Shown here one piece after another: positions 33,175 through 46,440 of a DNA stretch of 64,000 bases (positions within the stretch are counted from its first letter, which is position 1; each line of letters starts with the position of its first letter). A model generated the notes under the pieces. It saw nothing but the letters and a program-made list of their open reading frames with translations. It had not been told where the DNA came from and did not search any database. A program made the translations under genes and the position numbers. Source of the stretch: Dipteris shenzhenensis (lineage: Eukaryota > Polypodiophyta > Polypodiopsida > Gleicheniales); the NCBI GenBank assembly GCA_047967505.1, contig CM106538.1, one strand, 5' to 3'.

Positions 33175-33590
33175 CAAGAGCCAAAAAGAAAGGATTGAGG
33201 CTGATAGTGCCATCTCAATCCGGTAGAAACCTTTGAGAAAAAGGGAGAACCCCTCCAAACTCGAAGAAATGTAGTCCTTCTAGAAGAGGCTGCCCGTGAA
33301 GGGCCCTGCATGCTAGCCCATATGGCTATCAAAGTGTGAACCGTGTCAGTCCAAATACCCGTGAACACCTGTGATGGGTGTATCTGGGTGCCATCCAAGG
33401 CCTCAGTACATCTGGCTCTCCAAATGTGCCAAGAGGAAATGCTAGCCAAAATCTCCCAAGAGGTGTCCACTGAAACATGAGAAGCTCTGAAGGGAGTAAG
33501 TGGTACATCCTGCAGAGAGCAGGGCTCTATCACCTACCGGCGGACCGAGAGTGCCCAAGAAGAAGGCTCACCCTCATAAAAAATGTGTGT
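33175..33590 (-). pseudogene. LINE ORF2 C-terminal fragment
   Basis: The minus frame reads WHIWRARCTEALDGTQIHPSQ and SSRRTTFLRVWRGSPFFSKV, collinear with the C-terminal domain of the nested LINE at 20900-21240 (WHIWRARCTEALEGSQ...). The match extends upstream to a segment corresponding to 20850-20890, with a stop near 33530. No poly(A) (poly-T on plus) is seen at its left end, so it is an internal fragment of a related copy. It lies immediately downstream of the borate transporter in the opposite sense. Confidence 0.85.
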
Positions 33591-33672
33591 TGAGTCTTCG
33601 TAATTTTTTATTATGTCTTGAGTCTTCGAATAAGCACAATGTGTTGAGTCTTCGTAAATTTTTATTATGAAA
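33586..33672. repeat. Short tandem duplication with GTGTTGAGTCTTCGTAA
   Basis: The phrase TTGAGTCTTCGTAATTTTT and variants occur three times in about 87 bp. Confidence 0.7.
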
Positions 33673-34139
33673 CCATGGTACTAGGAATAAAGAAGACAAG
33701 CTATGCACCTAAGTAAATTAAGTTCTTGTCTATCTCAATAATTGTAATCCTGAGTAAGAATAGTCCATGCTACATCCTGCAAGTGGTCACCCTCTTCTCC
33801 TAGGCTCGTCTGCAAAAAAACTACGAGTTTCTGTCATACCTGAATGGCAATGACATGTTGAGGGATGTCTCTAATGGCGTCCATCAGACCTTGCCTGAAA
33901 TTTGGCATGTGCTTCAGCAATCTCACCTTTTCTCTCCCAAACCTACTGATATACCCAACAACATCACTTACAGAATTGTCCCATCTGACTGTAGCAAAGA
34001 AACATCTACTCTTGCCTCTTTCTCATAATACAGCACCCACTGTTGGAAATCATTATGCTTCAAATGATTTAAATTCAACTGAAACGACACACTTCCAGTC
34101 AGCTTGTTATGCTGCCCCTTAACCTGACAAGAAAATAAT

Positions 34140-34810
34140 CAGAGGGGGAAATTCTAATAATGGTTTCACGTCCAAAAGAAGGCTTAACCCACCAACCTCC
34201 ACTAGAAAGATAAATCCTGTCCAACCTGCCTGAATTCATTTTATTTTAGCAGATCAACCTGCCTGATTAGAAACTGCTCAAAGGCCCTTCAGGGAATTAC
34301 TCCTTTGAATCCAGCAGATCAACCTCCAGCTCCACCTTGGCCCATGCTGATTCTTCCTGCGGACCCATGCACTTCTTAGGATGTGAGCTGTTAGCAATCA
34401 AACTGACAATGTTGAAGTCTCCTCCTATAATGACAAAGCTGCCCTGTCTTTTCATCACATAATAGAGCCCTTTCTGTGGAACTGTGGGATGCTTAGACCC
34501 ACACAAGACAATCTACATCACGAAGCTTAACTGTAATCAAAAGAGACCGACAATCCTTGTCTTTGATCCCTTGATTTAATGCCACGTTTCAACAGCATCG
34601 CAACCCCTGCCACTCCCTTAGCAAAGACATTGTACTCTTGCTTTTTCCGTCATCAACCTTCAGCTCTTGTAGAAGAATGAGGGGGTCGCATCCTTATTAA
34701 GCCATCACGGTAAAGGGACTTTTTAGCGGAGTCACAAATGCCTAACATATTCCAAGACACTGTTGTTAACTCTTCAGTACCAACCTCCCAGCTGTTCCAG
34801 CCCATAAACA
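34140..34810 (-). pseudogene. LINE endonuclease fragment
   Basis: Reading leftward: TVSWNMLGICDSAKKSLYRDGLIRM (endonuclease start block, about 34770-34690), an LQELK block, GGDFNIV (about 34420) and NKMNSGRLDRIYLSSG (about 34200). These are the consecutive blocks of a LINE apurinic endonuclease. Frames change several times. It has the same strand as the C-terminal fragment at 33175-33590, so both could derive from one element whose RT region was lost, but the 550-bp gap shows no RT motif. Confidence 0.75.
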
Positions 34811-35202
34811 GGGGACCTCTATAGAGACATGTCACTGGATCTCATCTTCATTAAATAAAATAAATAAACTAGACAAAACGTAGAGTTTTCTTGAGCCCTT
34901 TTGAGGCTTATAGGCTCTTGATGTGCCCCTTGCCTCATAGCAAGTATACATGGAGGGCTTTCTAATGTCAAGCATGGACTTGATGATGCTCTCGTATGCT
35001 GATGAGGGACTAAAATGATGGGGAAAGTAGCATGTACGAGGTAGCTTTGATCTTGAGGATGCTCTACATTAACATTGGCTAGAAGCTGCATCAATGTGAG
35101 CGATAGCAACTTTGTAAAGATCCATGGGAATACATCAAAAGTATCCTCAGTGTTTTCTCTTTCACATAATAGATCCCATTTATAGTTATGTATTCTCCCA
35201 AT

Positions 35203-35694
35203 TAGTTTTGCACTAAGGCTATAAATCTAGCATTTGCTAGCTTCTTTTAAGTTTATGTGAAACTTGTGTGGACGTTTTGTATGACTCGAGGGAAGAAGAT
35301 TGAGAATTGCCAAAAAACAAAAAAGGTTTTGAAGGGCAAAAAGGAAGAAGATGCATTTTCCCTCTAGAAAGGAATAATACAGCTCAAAGAAATGAAGATT
35401 TAGGGATCCTAATTTCTCCATTAAAGCTTCATATATGCTTGCAAAAAATTTAGTTTTGCACTAAGGCTATAAATCTAGCATTTGCTAGCTTCTTTTAAGT
35501 TTATGTGAAACTTGTGTGGACGTTCTGTATGACTGGGGGGAAGAAGATTGAGAATTGCCAAAAAACAAAAAAGGTTTTGAAGGGCAAAAAGGAAGAAGAT
35601 GCATTTTCCTGTAGAAAGGAATAATACAGCTCAAAGAAATGAAGATTTAGGGATCCTAATTTCTCCATTAAAGCTTCATATATGCTTGCAAAAT
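35203..35694. repeat. Tandem duplication, 248-bp unit, two copies
   Basis: TAGTTTTGCACTAAGGCTAT begins copies at 35203 and 35451. The copies differ at only a few sites, e.g. GACTCGAGG versus GACTGGGGG, and one small indel near 35360/35607. No coding potential is apparent. Confidence 0.93.
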
Positions 35695-38010
35695 ACTTAA
35701 AGACATTAACTGTAAGTATTGGGTGTAGATCATTCAAAGTCATTTCCTTGAACCTCACTCATGTAAAAAACCCTAGTACATGTTCAAACAAGTATGCCTT
35801 GAAACTACCCAATTTTTAACATACTTGTACATAATTTTTAATCCCTTCTTTGTTCTTATGCATGTTTGGATTTGCATGTAGCAGTTCCCTCTATAAATTC
35901 TCATGGATTCAGTACATTGGGTAAGTATTCTTTTGATAAATTCATTTTCTTATACCAACTATTATTCCACCAATTTGTGGGTCCCACGCACCCAAGGCCT
36001 CTAGCAATGCGAAAACTTTGTTACTAAACATGGATTCAGGGATTGAAGACCATATCACCCACATACATATATGGATTATCAGATTGTAAATGGGATGCCA
36101 CATAGGCTACCCACCACCAAATGGAAACATGTGCCTAAACCTGGTCCATTTTCCTTCCTTTCTTCCTTCTTTATATCGTATTTCAGCATGATTTAAGGAC
36201 CACACAATACTAGAATATTTCAACTCCGGCGGAGGCCTATGCTTCAATGTCACCTTTCGCCAAAGCGCAGTCCCTCCCCTCCCCTCCTCCTGCTCCTCCT
36301 CAAACCCTCTATTTGTTTTGTTTTTCACCCGAGAAAAAAATGCAGGGGGGGGGGACTCAGAATCCAAGTTTGTTATTCCCCCATAAATCCAAGTTCATTG
36401 TTTCCCCACCCTCGTGTAAATACCAGGAAGGGCTTGTTATGATTAATCTTATGAGTGTTTGGTCAAGGGAAATGTTGTCTACAGTCTCTAAAATTTTATT
36501 GCTCACACTCAAAGTGAAAGTGAGATATAAACGAGCTCCACATTATTATATATGAACAGAACAGAGTATTGCTTGCAATAGTAATGTGCTATAAGGAGAA
36601 AAATAGTAAAACTCTCACAATCAATTGCTAGGATTGAATATTTCATAATGTAAAAATCTTTTTGAGTTTTCCAAATGTTGAACTATGGTTTAGGGTAAGT
36701 AGTTTTCAGGGGTGGCTTCAAGTTGGTGATGAATAGGTGGGATTTGTACACGCTGTATTTACAAGTATAGATGAGTTGTGAGGCAATCTAGTCATCCTCT
36801 ACTAGTTTTCCCCCAAAATTTCAAATTTCAATGTCTTTTGTGTTGAGGGTTCATCATCCTAGTGCTATCTTTCAATCTAGTTATCATTTATAGATCTAGA
36901 GAGGTTCTCCCCTCTATTGTTTCTAGATGGACAACCAATAGGGCCTTTTGCTCCAAAAGTATTAAATTTCCTATGTGGGACCTAGCACTATATAGTCGCA
37001 CCTGGTTATCTTCTTCAATCTCTTTGCTTTGAGATTACAATTGAACCATGATTTCCTCCACAAGTTTCTTCCCATCATGCATGGTAACCTTTTGTGTCAC
37101 CTTTCATTGATGTGAGTAGTGTGTCATGCAAAATGTTAGCCCATTCATGGATATCAATTCTTGGAATTCGGCACAAGAAACTTGGGGGCTTCCATTCCCA
37201 TCACTACAAGAGACTTGAAGGCAATGAGATTGTACCAAAGATGTGCCGTTTGCCTAGCAATCACTGCCTGCATGTGACCTATCTCCTGGAGAAACCAAAA
37301 GCATATTCCCACACGGAGCATGTTACTAGCCAAAGCCAGCAAATAGGATACACAATGAGTACAAACCCACTCGCATTCGGTGCTCTTCCCACACTCCATA
37401 GGCATCAATATCACAACACAATAGCTGTCACGGGGACGTGAATTTTGTAAGCAAATAAACTATGACTAAGTTTGTAACCAATCTGGCCATAGGGGACTGG
37501 CCTAGAGGAGTAGTGAGCTCCTGAAAGCCCCTAGTGTTAACATCTAACTGGACACACTTGCTAGACCTAACTGTTAGAATCAAGGCATGGCATCATTTTG
37601 ACCCCGCGGAGGGGTGTGATGGAGCTAGGAAGTTTGCCCCAAGATAGATTCCCAAGTTTCACGTTGGAAGAGGGGTTAAAAAGGACTAAAAGGTTGCCCC
37701 TAGACAGTACCAATGTTTGTCATTGGTTAGTGGGGTTAGGACCTTTAAAAGTTGCCCCTCGGAAACCAACACTTCCTTGGTACGGTGCCAATGTTTCCCC
37801 CCCAAATTGTATGGTAAGTCCATAGGGATGCATCTAGTTTTTACAACCAATTTGTTCCATTTCCCTATATGATTTCTGTGGGGTACCCCATGTTATCTTG
37901 GATGTTGCTAATTTAACTTGCGTGTTACTCTCTGTGTGTTGTGCCTTGTTGTTGCCATGTACAATCATAAAAGTCAATGGACAGCATCTTATGCTCTTTG
38001 AGGAAGCAAG

Positions 38011-38158
38011 TTCCACACCCAGAGACCATTTCAAGAGGCATCATAAACATAAGAACGTGGTATGAGTTCCACACCCAGAGACCATTTCAAGAGGCATCAT
38101 AAACATAAGAACTTGGTATGAGTTCCACACCCAAAGACCATTTCAAGAGGCATCGTAG
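38011..38158. repeat. 56-bp tandem repeat, about 2.7 copies
   Basis: TTCCACACCCAGAGACCATT recurs at 38011, 38067 and 38123, followed each time by TCAAGAGGCATC. Confidence 0.9.
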
Positions 38159-38602
38159 AAGCTGGTATGCTTTGGTGTCTACTACTTGCATAACTTTGGC
38201 TTCTTGAAATATTATCAAAGATTATGTGGCGACAAATAGGTGCTATGCTTGTGCAACCTTTTACTACATGTTGAGTTGGACCAACACGATCCAAACCCCT
38301 CTTTTCAATGGCTTGCTAAGTCAGAGCTTAGTGTAGAGGTTATTATCTCACCTCTTAACACAGTTTGTGTATAAAAGAGAATTGTTGTGTAACAAATTGG
38401 CCACCATAGGCCAACCAACCATATCTTGTGTGCAACAGCTTTTGACGATAAGTAATATACTTCCATTCTCTCATAATATTTTTAGGGCAAGATATTGATA
38501 TAAATTTCCAAGCTTCCTAAGGGCCGAGCTTCTTGGGCAATTTCATTATCATTAAAAGACCACAATGTCATAACTCCAATTGGGCATATCATCGATTTCA
38601 CA

Positions 38603-38703
38603 CAATGGTAGGTTATCATTTATCCCACCCTAGGCTCTCCATTAGCTACATGCATCAATGGTAGGTTATCATTTATCCCAGGCTCTCCATTAGCTACATG
38701 CAA
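38603..38703. repeat. About 50-bp tandem duplication
   Basis: ATGGTAGGTTATCATTTATC and CTCTCCATTAGCTACATGCA occur twice in a row; the first copy has four extra bases (CCTA). Confidence 0.9.
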
Positions 38704-41700
38704 TAGCTGGTCATCTAGATCATATTCCCCTTTTTGTACCACCACTTTAAGGATTGAATTAGTAACCAATGGGTGTATTACATGGTCTTCCTGTCGGGTG
38801 CACCATTTCTTGGTCATGTTTGGGTCATCAAATAGATAATATATGTACTTCTCAATTATTTCATCTTATACAAGTATTTGAAATAGTCAACAACCTTATG
38901 TGTATGCTACATGCCTAGTCTTTCTAAATTGTCACACCTTGGTGGGGGAAATTTTTGGTATGGTTCTAGACTCATGTGGATAAACAATTGGTAGGGCATT
39001 GACTATTGTTTTTCATGGGGTATTTTCAAAGAGGATTGGCTATTTCTTAGCAAAGTTTCCACACTGCCCATGTCCCCATGCTAAGTTCCACTTTAGTTTC
39101 TCACAACTAAACCATGGTGTTATATCTCCATGCCATGGATATTGTATACCAGGGTGATTCTAGACTTAGGTACATTTCTATTTTGAGCCTTTCTTGTATA
39201 TAATTTTTCCACTATCATTGATCCCACTTCATAGACAACTTTTTTACTAGAATCATAAAATCTTTATTAAAATTATCAAATAGAGGTCTTAGATAGAGCT
39301 CCTCCCATTGTCTTTTTATCTTTACATTTTGCACATGATTGCTCTAAAGTACCTGCATTGAGTTCTTGTTTATCCTCCTTGCAACAATACATTATAGCTC
39401 ATGTTTGTATACGATTTGGAAGCTTCTCTTTCAAAGCTCGTTTAAATGATTTAAGTAATGTCATGGTAAGGTAGTGATTTTGGAAATTTGTTCATCTCCC
39501 CCCATCGTGGTGAGATAGGGTTTTGTCTTCATTATGTGGATTTGGTATCTCTTCTAGTTTACTTTACGTGACGTCATTGTGAGATATAGTTTTGTCCTAG
39601 TTATGATATTTTTCTGTCTCCCCCATTGTGGTTGGCTTGATCTTCTACATCGCTACATCGTAATTTATTGCCCTTTCATGATTTGTTAAGGTGATCTTGT
39701 TTGTGAGAAAATGATGCACTACATGGGTAATTTTAAACATGGCTGCAAACTAGCCTTGAAAGGTAATTTTCCAATGTAACTTTGCAAAGTTATGACTAAT
39801 CCTAGACTTAATCCATTATCGGCTCCATTTCTAAGGATTTCTCTAAGCATATTTTGTCAATTTGGCTATGGTAAATTACAAAATCTTTTACTAAGCTGAG
39901 CAGGGTTCACATGTGGCCTCTACGAGTTCTTTTTTTAATCATGGTATAGGTGTGGATCAGATTTGGAAGGTCATGTTGGGTGCTCAAGGCATGTCTCAAG
40001 ATTTGGAAGTATCAAGAAGTATCATGTCTCCAGTCAGTGGAGAAAGAATAATTTACTGCAACAATATCAAGACAATCAATGGAAAAAAAATGGGGACTAC
40101 AACAGTATGTAAAATTAATTCATTCACCATTATTGTTAACTATTTAGGTTTTCACATGCATGCTAAATGTCCAATTATTAGTATAGATGTCAAGATTAGT
40201 ACTTGAAATCTAAATCAAGTTTAGAACTTACAATAAATTGTAAGCATTGGGATAACCTATGAAAGCCTCAAGGCTCACTTTTTAGAACCCATATAGCAAG
40301 CGTGAGCAATCATGAATATTAACATTTTACATTTTATATTTTGAAGCATAATTTTTTACCCTCTTCTATATATTTACATGTTTGGAAGTTGAATTTAAAG
40401 CTCCCCCTTTATATAGTTAATTAGATTAAATCCCCTCATATACATATAAATGGACTATAATTCCCCCAATATAAAAATCCACCCTCTGTTAACTAAGGTG
40501 CTATGTTACTTATTTATAAGGTGACCATACTAGGGTGAGGGGTACATGTGATTACCTATGAACGTAAAATGGCACTTGATCATAATCAATTATAAAATGT
40601 TGTGATATTTGATTATGTATATTTTAGAAATTAGGTAGGCTTTATATAAGCTCAACATGTTTATTGCCATGGGACTCAATAATAGGCTATTTTGAGTTCT
40701 CATCTAGCAATGGCTATGGCAATTAGGTGTTATGTGTGATTTTGTACATCTTTTCTCATCTTTTTGGGGAGCAAATCTTGATAATAATTCAACCAAAAAA
40801 AAATATTGTTATTGGGGTCCTATAGTGCTATATCTTGATTTTATATAAAGTGAAATTGATCTTAAATTGGGAAAATGATATCTCATATTCTCACTTGACA
40901 ATTGAAAAATGTGTGGCTTGGTGATGACTCAATGTACTAGTTATGAAATGAAACTAGCTAAGATGTTTGCCTTCTCAAATTCCTCTAGCCCAATAGTGCA
41001 ATTGGTGGCACTTGCAAAGTTGTCACGTTGACCTATCTTTGGAAGTGGATATGGTGCTTGTATAAGATTTACAAGGGATTCATGTGTAGATCTTGCAAAG
41101 ACACTAATAGCGTATATCATTGGATTCCACTAAGGGCAATCCATCTACACACACTTATCAATAGGCACGTGTTTTCCTTGCTAGGCCTTTATAAGATTAT
41201 TGCTTAAGGTTTCCAATATGTTTATTTCCAAATTGGACAATATTGCAACTCCTCATTAGGGGTTACACAAGGTCATCTAGACACAAACTAAGAATCTTTG
41301 AGGTTGGTATGGGGTTGCAATGAATTAAAAAATATATTGTGCAAGACTTGCAATGTCTGAGTCATCACAACTAGTTACCAATATAGTCTTGCAATGTGTG
41401 AGTTATCACTACTACATGATTTGCTAGTGGGATATATTTGCAACAATGTCAATTTACGTATCAAATTAATGTTGAACATTACCAATATGTTCCTTTTACA
41501 CTTGCCAAAACACTGGAATTTTTCATATTCTTAAGGACCTTTAGAAAATCCTCTAGACACAACTATGATTATCTAAGATAGGTGTGAAGCTATAGCCTGA
41601 ATCACAAATATATTCTGCGAGGATTTTGCAATGTGCAAGTCATTGTAATTAATATTTGAGGAGTTCCACTTGGTAGTCAACTTGTTTTTTTAGTGCTTCA

Positions 41701-42322
41701 AAATAGTACCATTGAATTTTATGAGCTGGATTGATATCAAATATCCAAATTTCTTCCACATGTCTTAAAACTAGAGAAATCCACTCAATTTACATAGACA
41801 TTAGATCAAAAGTGTGATGATTCATAATGGCTAGCGTGATATTTTCTATACAAGATGCTTGATAGCAATTATTGTTGCTTTGTGTTGAGAAACATCTTTC
41901 TACTTCTTAAGAGCTCAAAGTTCAATGTATGCATGTGTGTATGCTATTATCGTTTGAAAAATGTAGATATGTTAGTCTCTAAGTAAATTGTGTGCATGGA
42001 CTGCTTTTTTATATATGCTAAGAAAATCCATGGTTGTGGTGGCACGCTTATAGTTTTTTAAGTGATTATAACCAATGGAAGCATATTGAAAAATTAGGAT
42101 TTTTCAAGTGTTTATGCATAATCCCATAGGAATAGAACTTAAAAAAGGGAAAATAGGATGAGCTGCTGTTGTCAAATGCAATAGACGTGATATTGAGTAT
42201 GGAAAAGGGACATGGAATACAATATTATAATTGAAGTGTGAGACACCCAATCTTGGCAAGGTGTGATTCTTTCAGCAAGCATGTGTAGCACCCACTCGAG
42301 CATGCATGCTTGCACACACAAA

Positions 42323-42489
<167 letters not shown>

Positions 42490-43089
42490 CAATAAGAGAG
42501 AATACAAAAGGGAAGAGAGAGGAGACAAAGTGCACTCACAATTTTTGCACATGCTTGCCAAAAAACACACACCAAAAGAATCCCTCATCATGGCATGTGG
42601 ATTTGTTTTGTATGAAGTGGAGGCTAAGGGTGTCACACTTTATTGAAGTGAGAAACTTTATGACCATATGGAAGATTCTCCCTTCTCCTTACTCTATCCA
42701 TGTGAATTTGCCAATTAGTGGCGACAATAGGGGCTATATGGTGATGTTTTTCATGATGCATGGCTTGCACACTATCTTTTGCATTTTGTCATATTGCCAT
42801 GTGTGTGCTACCTTTGTTATTTATGGGTCTCCTCACCATTTTTCATATTCTTCTCTTACCTTCCCCCTCCATGTTCATGACCCAATTCTCCCTTTTCTAT
42901 TATTTTCTTGTAATTCTCTTTCCTATTCTTCCTCTTCTCACCAATATTCCCTTCCATGATGTGCATATACCATTATTCTCATGTGTGACAATTGCACTAA
43001 TGTGATGCTATAATTGTGCCAAGCGCTTACATTCTATGGAAGTCATACTGAGATGCATGTCATATGTAGCCGTGCTTATCTGACAACAC

Positions 43090-43690
43090 TTCAGATTTCT
43101 TTTTCTTTTTCTATTTGTAGTAATTTTCCTTATTTAAGGGGATTAGCCCCCCTATCCACCCCCTATCCCCGCCCCTCCTTTGTGCTTGTCTTGATCCTGC
43201 CCTAACTCTCTTTTGTAGTCTTCTTTGGTTTTCATCCGTGCTAGAAGTATAAATTTGCAGATCACATGTATCCTTGCTTATCTAACAAACTTTGTTTTTT
43301 TTAAATTTTAAAATTTTAGTATTTTTCCTTATTTAAGGGGATTAACTTCTCTATCCACGCCCCTCCTCTATGCTTGTCTTTATCTTGCCCTAACTCTCTT
43401 TCGTAGTCTTATTTGGTTTTTAATCTCTGCCATAAGTATAAAATTGTAACTTTTTACCCCTTATTTTGTGATTTTCCCTATTTGTACTATTTTTCTTTAT
43501 TTAAGGGGATTAACCTCCCTATCCCGCCCCTCCTTTGTGCTTGTCTTGATCCTGCCCTAACTCTCTTAGACTTGGTTTTTCATCTCTGCCGTAAGTATAA
43601 ATTTGCAACTATTGTGCTAATTTGGTTTTTCATCTTTACCATAAGTATAAATTTACAACTTGTTACCCATTATTTTGTGCTTCTCTCCCC
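43090..43690. repeat. Degenerate tandem repeat, about 170-200 bp unit, three copies
   Basis: The block CCTTATTTAAGGGGATTA, then CCCGCCCCTCCTTTGTGCTT, then TGCCCTAACTCTCTTT, then GTAAGTATAAATTTGCA is seen three times, with starts near 43128, 43327 and 43496. The last part (GTAAGTATAAATT) occurs a fourth time near 43640. Confidence 0.8.
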
Positions 43691-44361
43691 TTCCTTTTCT
43701 TTTTTCTTCTTGCCTTTCCCTATGCCACCCTTATGATCATCTACTATATCTCATGAAATGACTTATGACACGAAACAATTTGCTATATCTTTCCTTCTTC
43801 TTCCTACCCCACTTTTTCAAGATCTCTAGTGGTTGTCCCCTTTCTCATGAAATATATGTGCATCAATTCCCACCCACCATATATTCCATCATAGCCTTTA
43901 ACTTTACTTATTGTCCTCCCTCCCCCTTGGACTACATAGTCAACCTTCTTGGCTTTTTGGCTATTATGAGCTCTCACACTCCTCTCATATCCACTTCCAT
44001 GAGATCCCATAAGATCTTTGAGCCCATTGGTCCCTCATACTCCTCTCTAATTTCGGTACTATCATATGCTATGTAGTACACATCTTGGCTCTGCAATCTC
44101 TCACTATACTTCTTGGCTCATCCTTATAAGTTTGTAGTGGCTATATACTACTTCCTCGTCTCCCATTATCTTACCCTCCCAATATACTCCATTTGAAGAT
44201 TAGGCCCTCTATGACAATCATAGCCTACTTTCCCACAGTTGTTACCTCTTTCTACTCCTCTCCTTCTTCATACTATTTTTCAATGAGCTCCATCCTCCTA
44301 CTTTTACCACCACAAGTGGCCCATTATTATGTAAGATTCTAGCTGAAACTCTACTCATCCC
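43691..44361. other. No gene recognised
   Basis: Pyrimidine-rich, with a 103-aa plus frame (43765-44076) of low complexity and no motif. Confidence 0.5.
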
Positions 44362-44695
44362 CATGAAGGAACAAAGGAGATGGTTGTGAACACAAGTGAG
44401 CAAGAATGTGGTCACACAGAAACTCAAATACTTGGTATTTATAGTACCCAAGTACAACACTAGAAAAATAGACTAAGTCTTAGTCTATCCTATGCCATCA
44501 TACCATTGCATGTGTCTACAAATCCCCCCTCAATGATATGGCTGAAGTACTATGGAATAGTGTTATAAGTACCTGCAGTACCTAAAGTATCATGGTTGCA
44601 CAAATTCATCCATGTGTGGATATAGCAACCTATGGGAGTGTACACAAAAGAAACAATGTCATTTTACAATGCCCCTTGATTGAGATATACATGGA
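44362..44695 (-). mobile_element. Truncated copia-1-family element: 3' LTR and 3' end
   Basis: 44516-44680 is the reverse complement of copia-1 sequence at about 23830-23980, including the polypurine tract (read here as CAAATCCCCCCTCAATGATA) and the CATGGTTGCACAAATTCATCC noncoding region. 44362-44521 matches the LTR with lower identity (GACTAAGTCTTAGTCTATCC and CTTGGTATTTATAGTACCCAAG regions). Homology stops near 44695 at the last RNase H codons, so the element is cut there. Confidence 0.8.
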
Positions 44696-45145
44696 GGGAT
44701 CCCATGCTTTGTATTTTGTATCGAACACCGTGGTGGTTGATGCGTCCTAGATGACCATTTGATGGTATTATGTATTTACGCATGAATAAATAGAATTGTG
44801 TGTGAAACAGAGTCGTGCATTCAACCGAACAGTCTGTCTAAGAGAACTGAGTGTTGTACTCTTTTGCGATGCTCTCTATAGTGTTGATCTCTTGCCATCA
44901 TATATCTAACACCTCATGTGCAGTAAGTGTCAAGAAGAAGTTTGGAAGACCTCAAGCATCAACCATCACTATTAGATCCTTCAATTGTCATTGATGCCAT
45001 GACGATGTTTCGGGCATCATGGATGGCATGTTGTAGCATAACACATGCTTGATCGCATCTTTATCAGTACCATCTCGATTTCTTTTCTTGAACTGATTAA
45101 TATTGCACTGTAAACACATCGTGTTGTTGCTATTTATGATCATGA

Positions 45146-45402
45146 TGACAAAATATGAAGAGGGGAGAGGAGAAGAGTGGAGATGAGGAGAGAGGGCACA
45201 GCTAGAGAGCACACCATAAATGACTAACTGTACACTAGAATTAGTTGAAAAAATAGAATATATACAAACCCTTTTAGGGTTAGGGTTAGGGGATCTAACC
45301 CTTTCCTTTATAGCACTCTATAAGGTTAGTGCTATGCACATATGATCACGTGATGGTGCTATGCACACATGATCACATGATGTTGAGCGTGAACTCTCAA
45401 CA
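45146..45402 (-). repeat. Copia-2 3' LTR
   Basis: On the element strand it begins TGTTGAGAGTTCACGC and ends ATATTTTGTCA. It differs from the 5' LTR at positions 45149 and 45217 (approximate) only. Confidence 0.96.
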
Positions 45403-45414
45403 CCTTCCCTCAAG
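45403..45414 (-). promoter_or_regulatory. Copia-2 polypurine tract
   Basis: On the element strand CTTGAGGGAAGG directly precedes the 3' LTR. A second similar word lies at about 45433-45444. Confidence 0.75.
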
Positions 45415-45490
45415 ATCAACATCATGAAGTAGGCCTTCCCTCAAGATGATGATTCTGGGGAATTGAAGAAGGACTGAGCATTACATTCCA

Positions 45491-46440
45491 TCACACCCCT
45501 TTAATGGGAATGTCCTTCCTCTGCATCAAACCAAGAGCTAGTCGGTGTTTCTCGAATAGCTCTTTACCGAGTGGTTTGGTAAAGATGTCTGCAACATTTT
45601 CTTTGCTATCACAATGCTGCAGTGTGATGTCACCAAGCAACACTCTTTCTCTGATGAAGTGCTCTCTGACATCAATGTGCTTTGTCCTGGAGTGATATAC
45701 TGGATTTTTGGCCAATGCTTGAGCCGATTGATTATCACAGTATATTGTTGTTGGCTTTGACCCATCAAAGTAATCTGTTTCTGATAATAGTCTTCTAAGC
45801 CATATAGCCTCACATGCACCTGTAGTGAGTGCTCTATATTCTGCTTCAGTCGAAGACAAAGAAACAGTTGGCTGTTTGTTTGACAACCATGATATAGCAC
45901 CTTGACCAAGGAAAAATGCATATCCCTGTGTCGATCTCCTGGTCTCATGATCTCCAGCATAGTCACTGTCACAGTATCCATGCAACCGTGGATGACTTCC
46001 TCTGTATTCTATCCCAAATTGTCTTGTACCTCTGATGTATCTCAAGACTCTTTTGGCTGCATTCCAGTGAGACAGTTTTGGATTTGCCATAAACTGTGCT
46101 AGTGAGCTTACTGCATAACAAATATCTGGCCGTGTGATTGTCAGATATATAAGAGATCCAATGAGTTGCCTGTAGTATCTGTCATTGACTGTAGGCTTTT
46201 CTGAATCTTTAGTAAGTTTCAAACTCTGTTCCATGGGAGTGGCTGCAATCTTGCAATCTGCCATATGAAACTTCTTCAGGAGACTGTCAACATACTTGAG
46301 CTGACTCATGAATGTGCTATCTGAATCTCTCCAGAACTCAATTCCAAGACAATAGTGCATAAGTCCAAGATCTTTCATGTCGAACTCTGCAGATAAGTCT
46401 TGTTTTAGTTTTCTGATGAAGCTATCCTTGCTTCCTGTGT
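45491..46440 (-). pseudogene. Copia-2 RT C-terminus and RNase H
   Basis: A 295-residue open segment: MKDLGLMHYCLGIEF, SYVDSLLKKFHMADCKIAATP-type thumb, RQLIGSLIYLTITRPDICYA, SHWNAAKRVLRYIRGT, then RNase H with YCDSDYAGDHETRRSTQGY, SLSSTEAEYRALTTGACEAIWL, IYCDNQSAQALAKNPVYH and CDSKENVADIFTKPLG. RNase H catalytic acidic residues are present. It is separated from the RT by one extra base near 46437, which puts YVDD in another frame. Confidence 0.93.

Larger units (their letters stand above)
35695..42260. other. AT-rich region without recognised genes
   Basis: No frame shows family motifs on either strand. Local features are a G10 run at about 36345, the short tandem repeats listed separately, and a degenerate pair of about 100-bp segments at 41267-41370 and 41555-41660 that share TCTAGACACAA, a TAAGAAT/TGATTAT-CT segment, AATATATT and TTGCAATGT in order. 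It may hold very old transposon remains. Confidence 0.55.

Noticed and set aside
37980-38160. CRISPR-like array (three spaced repeats)
   Set aside because: Eukaryotic context, and the units are contiguous 56-bp tandem repeats without unique spacers.
45273-45293. Interstitial telomere
   Set aside because: Only about three TTAGGG-like units, and the identical sequence is in both LTRs, so it belongs to the copia element and not to a chromosome-fusion site.
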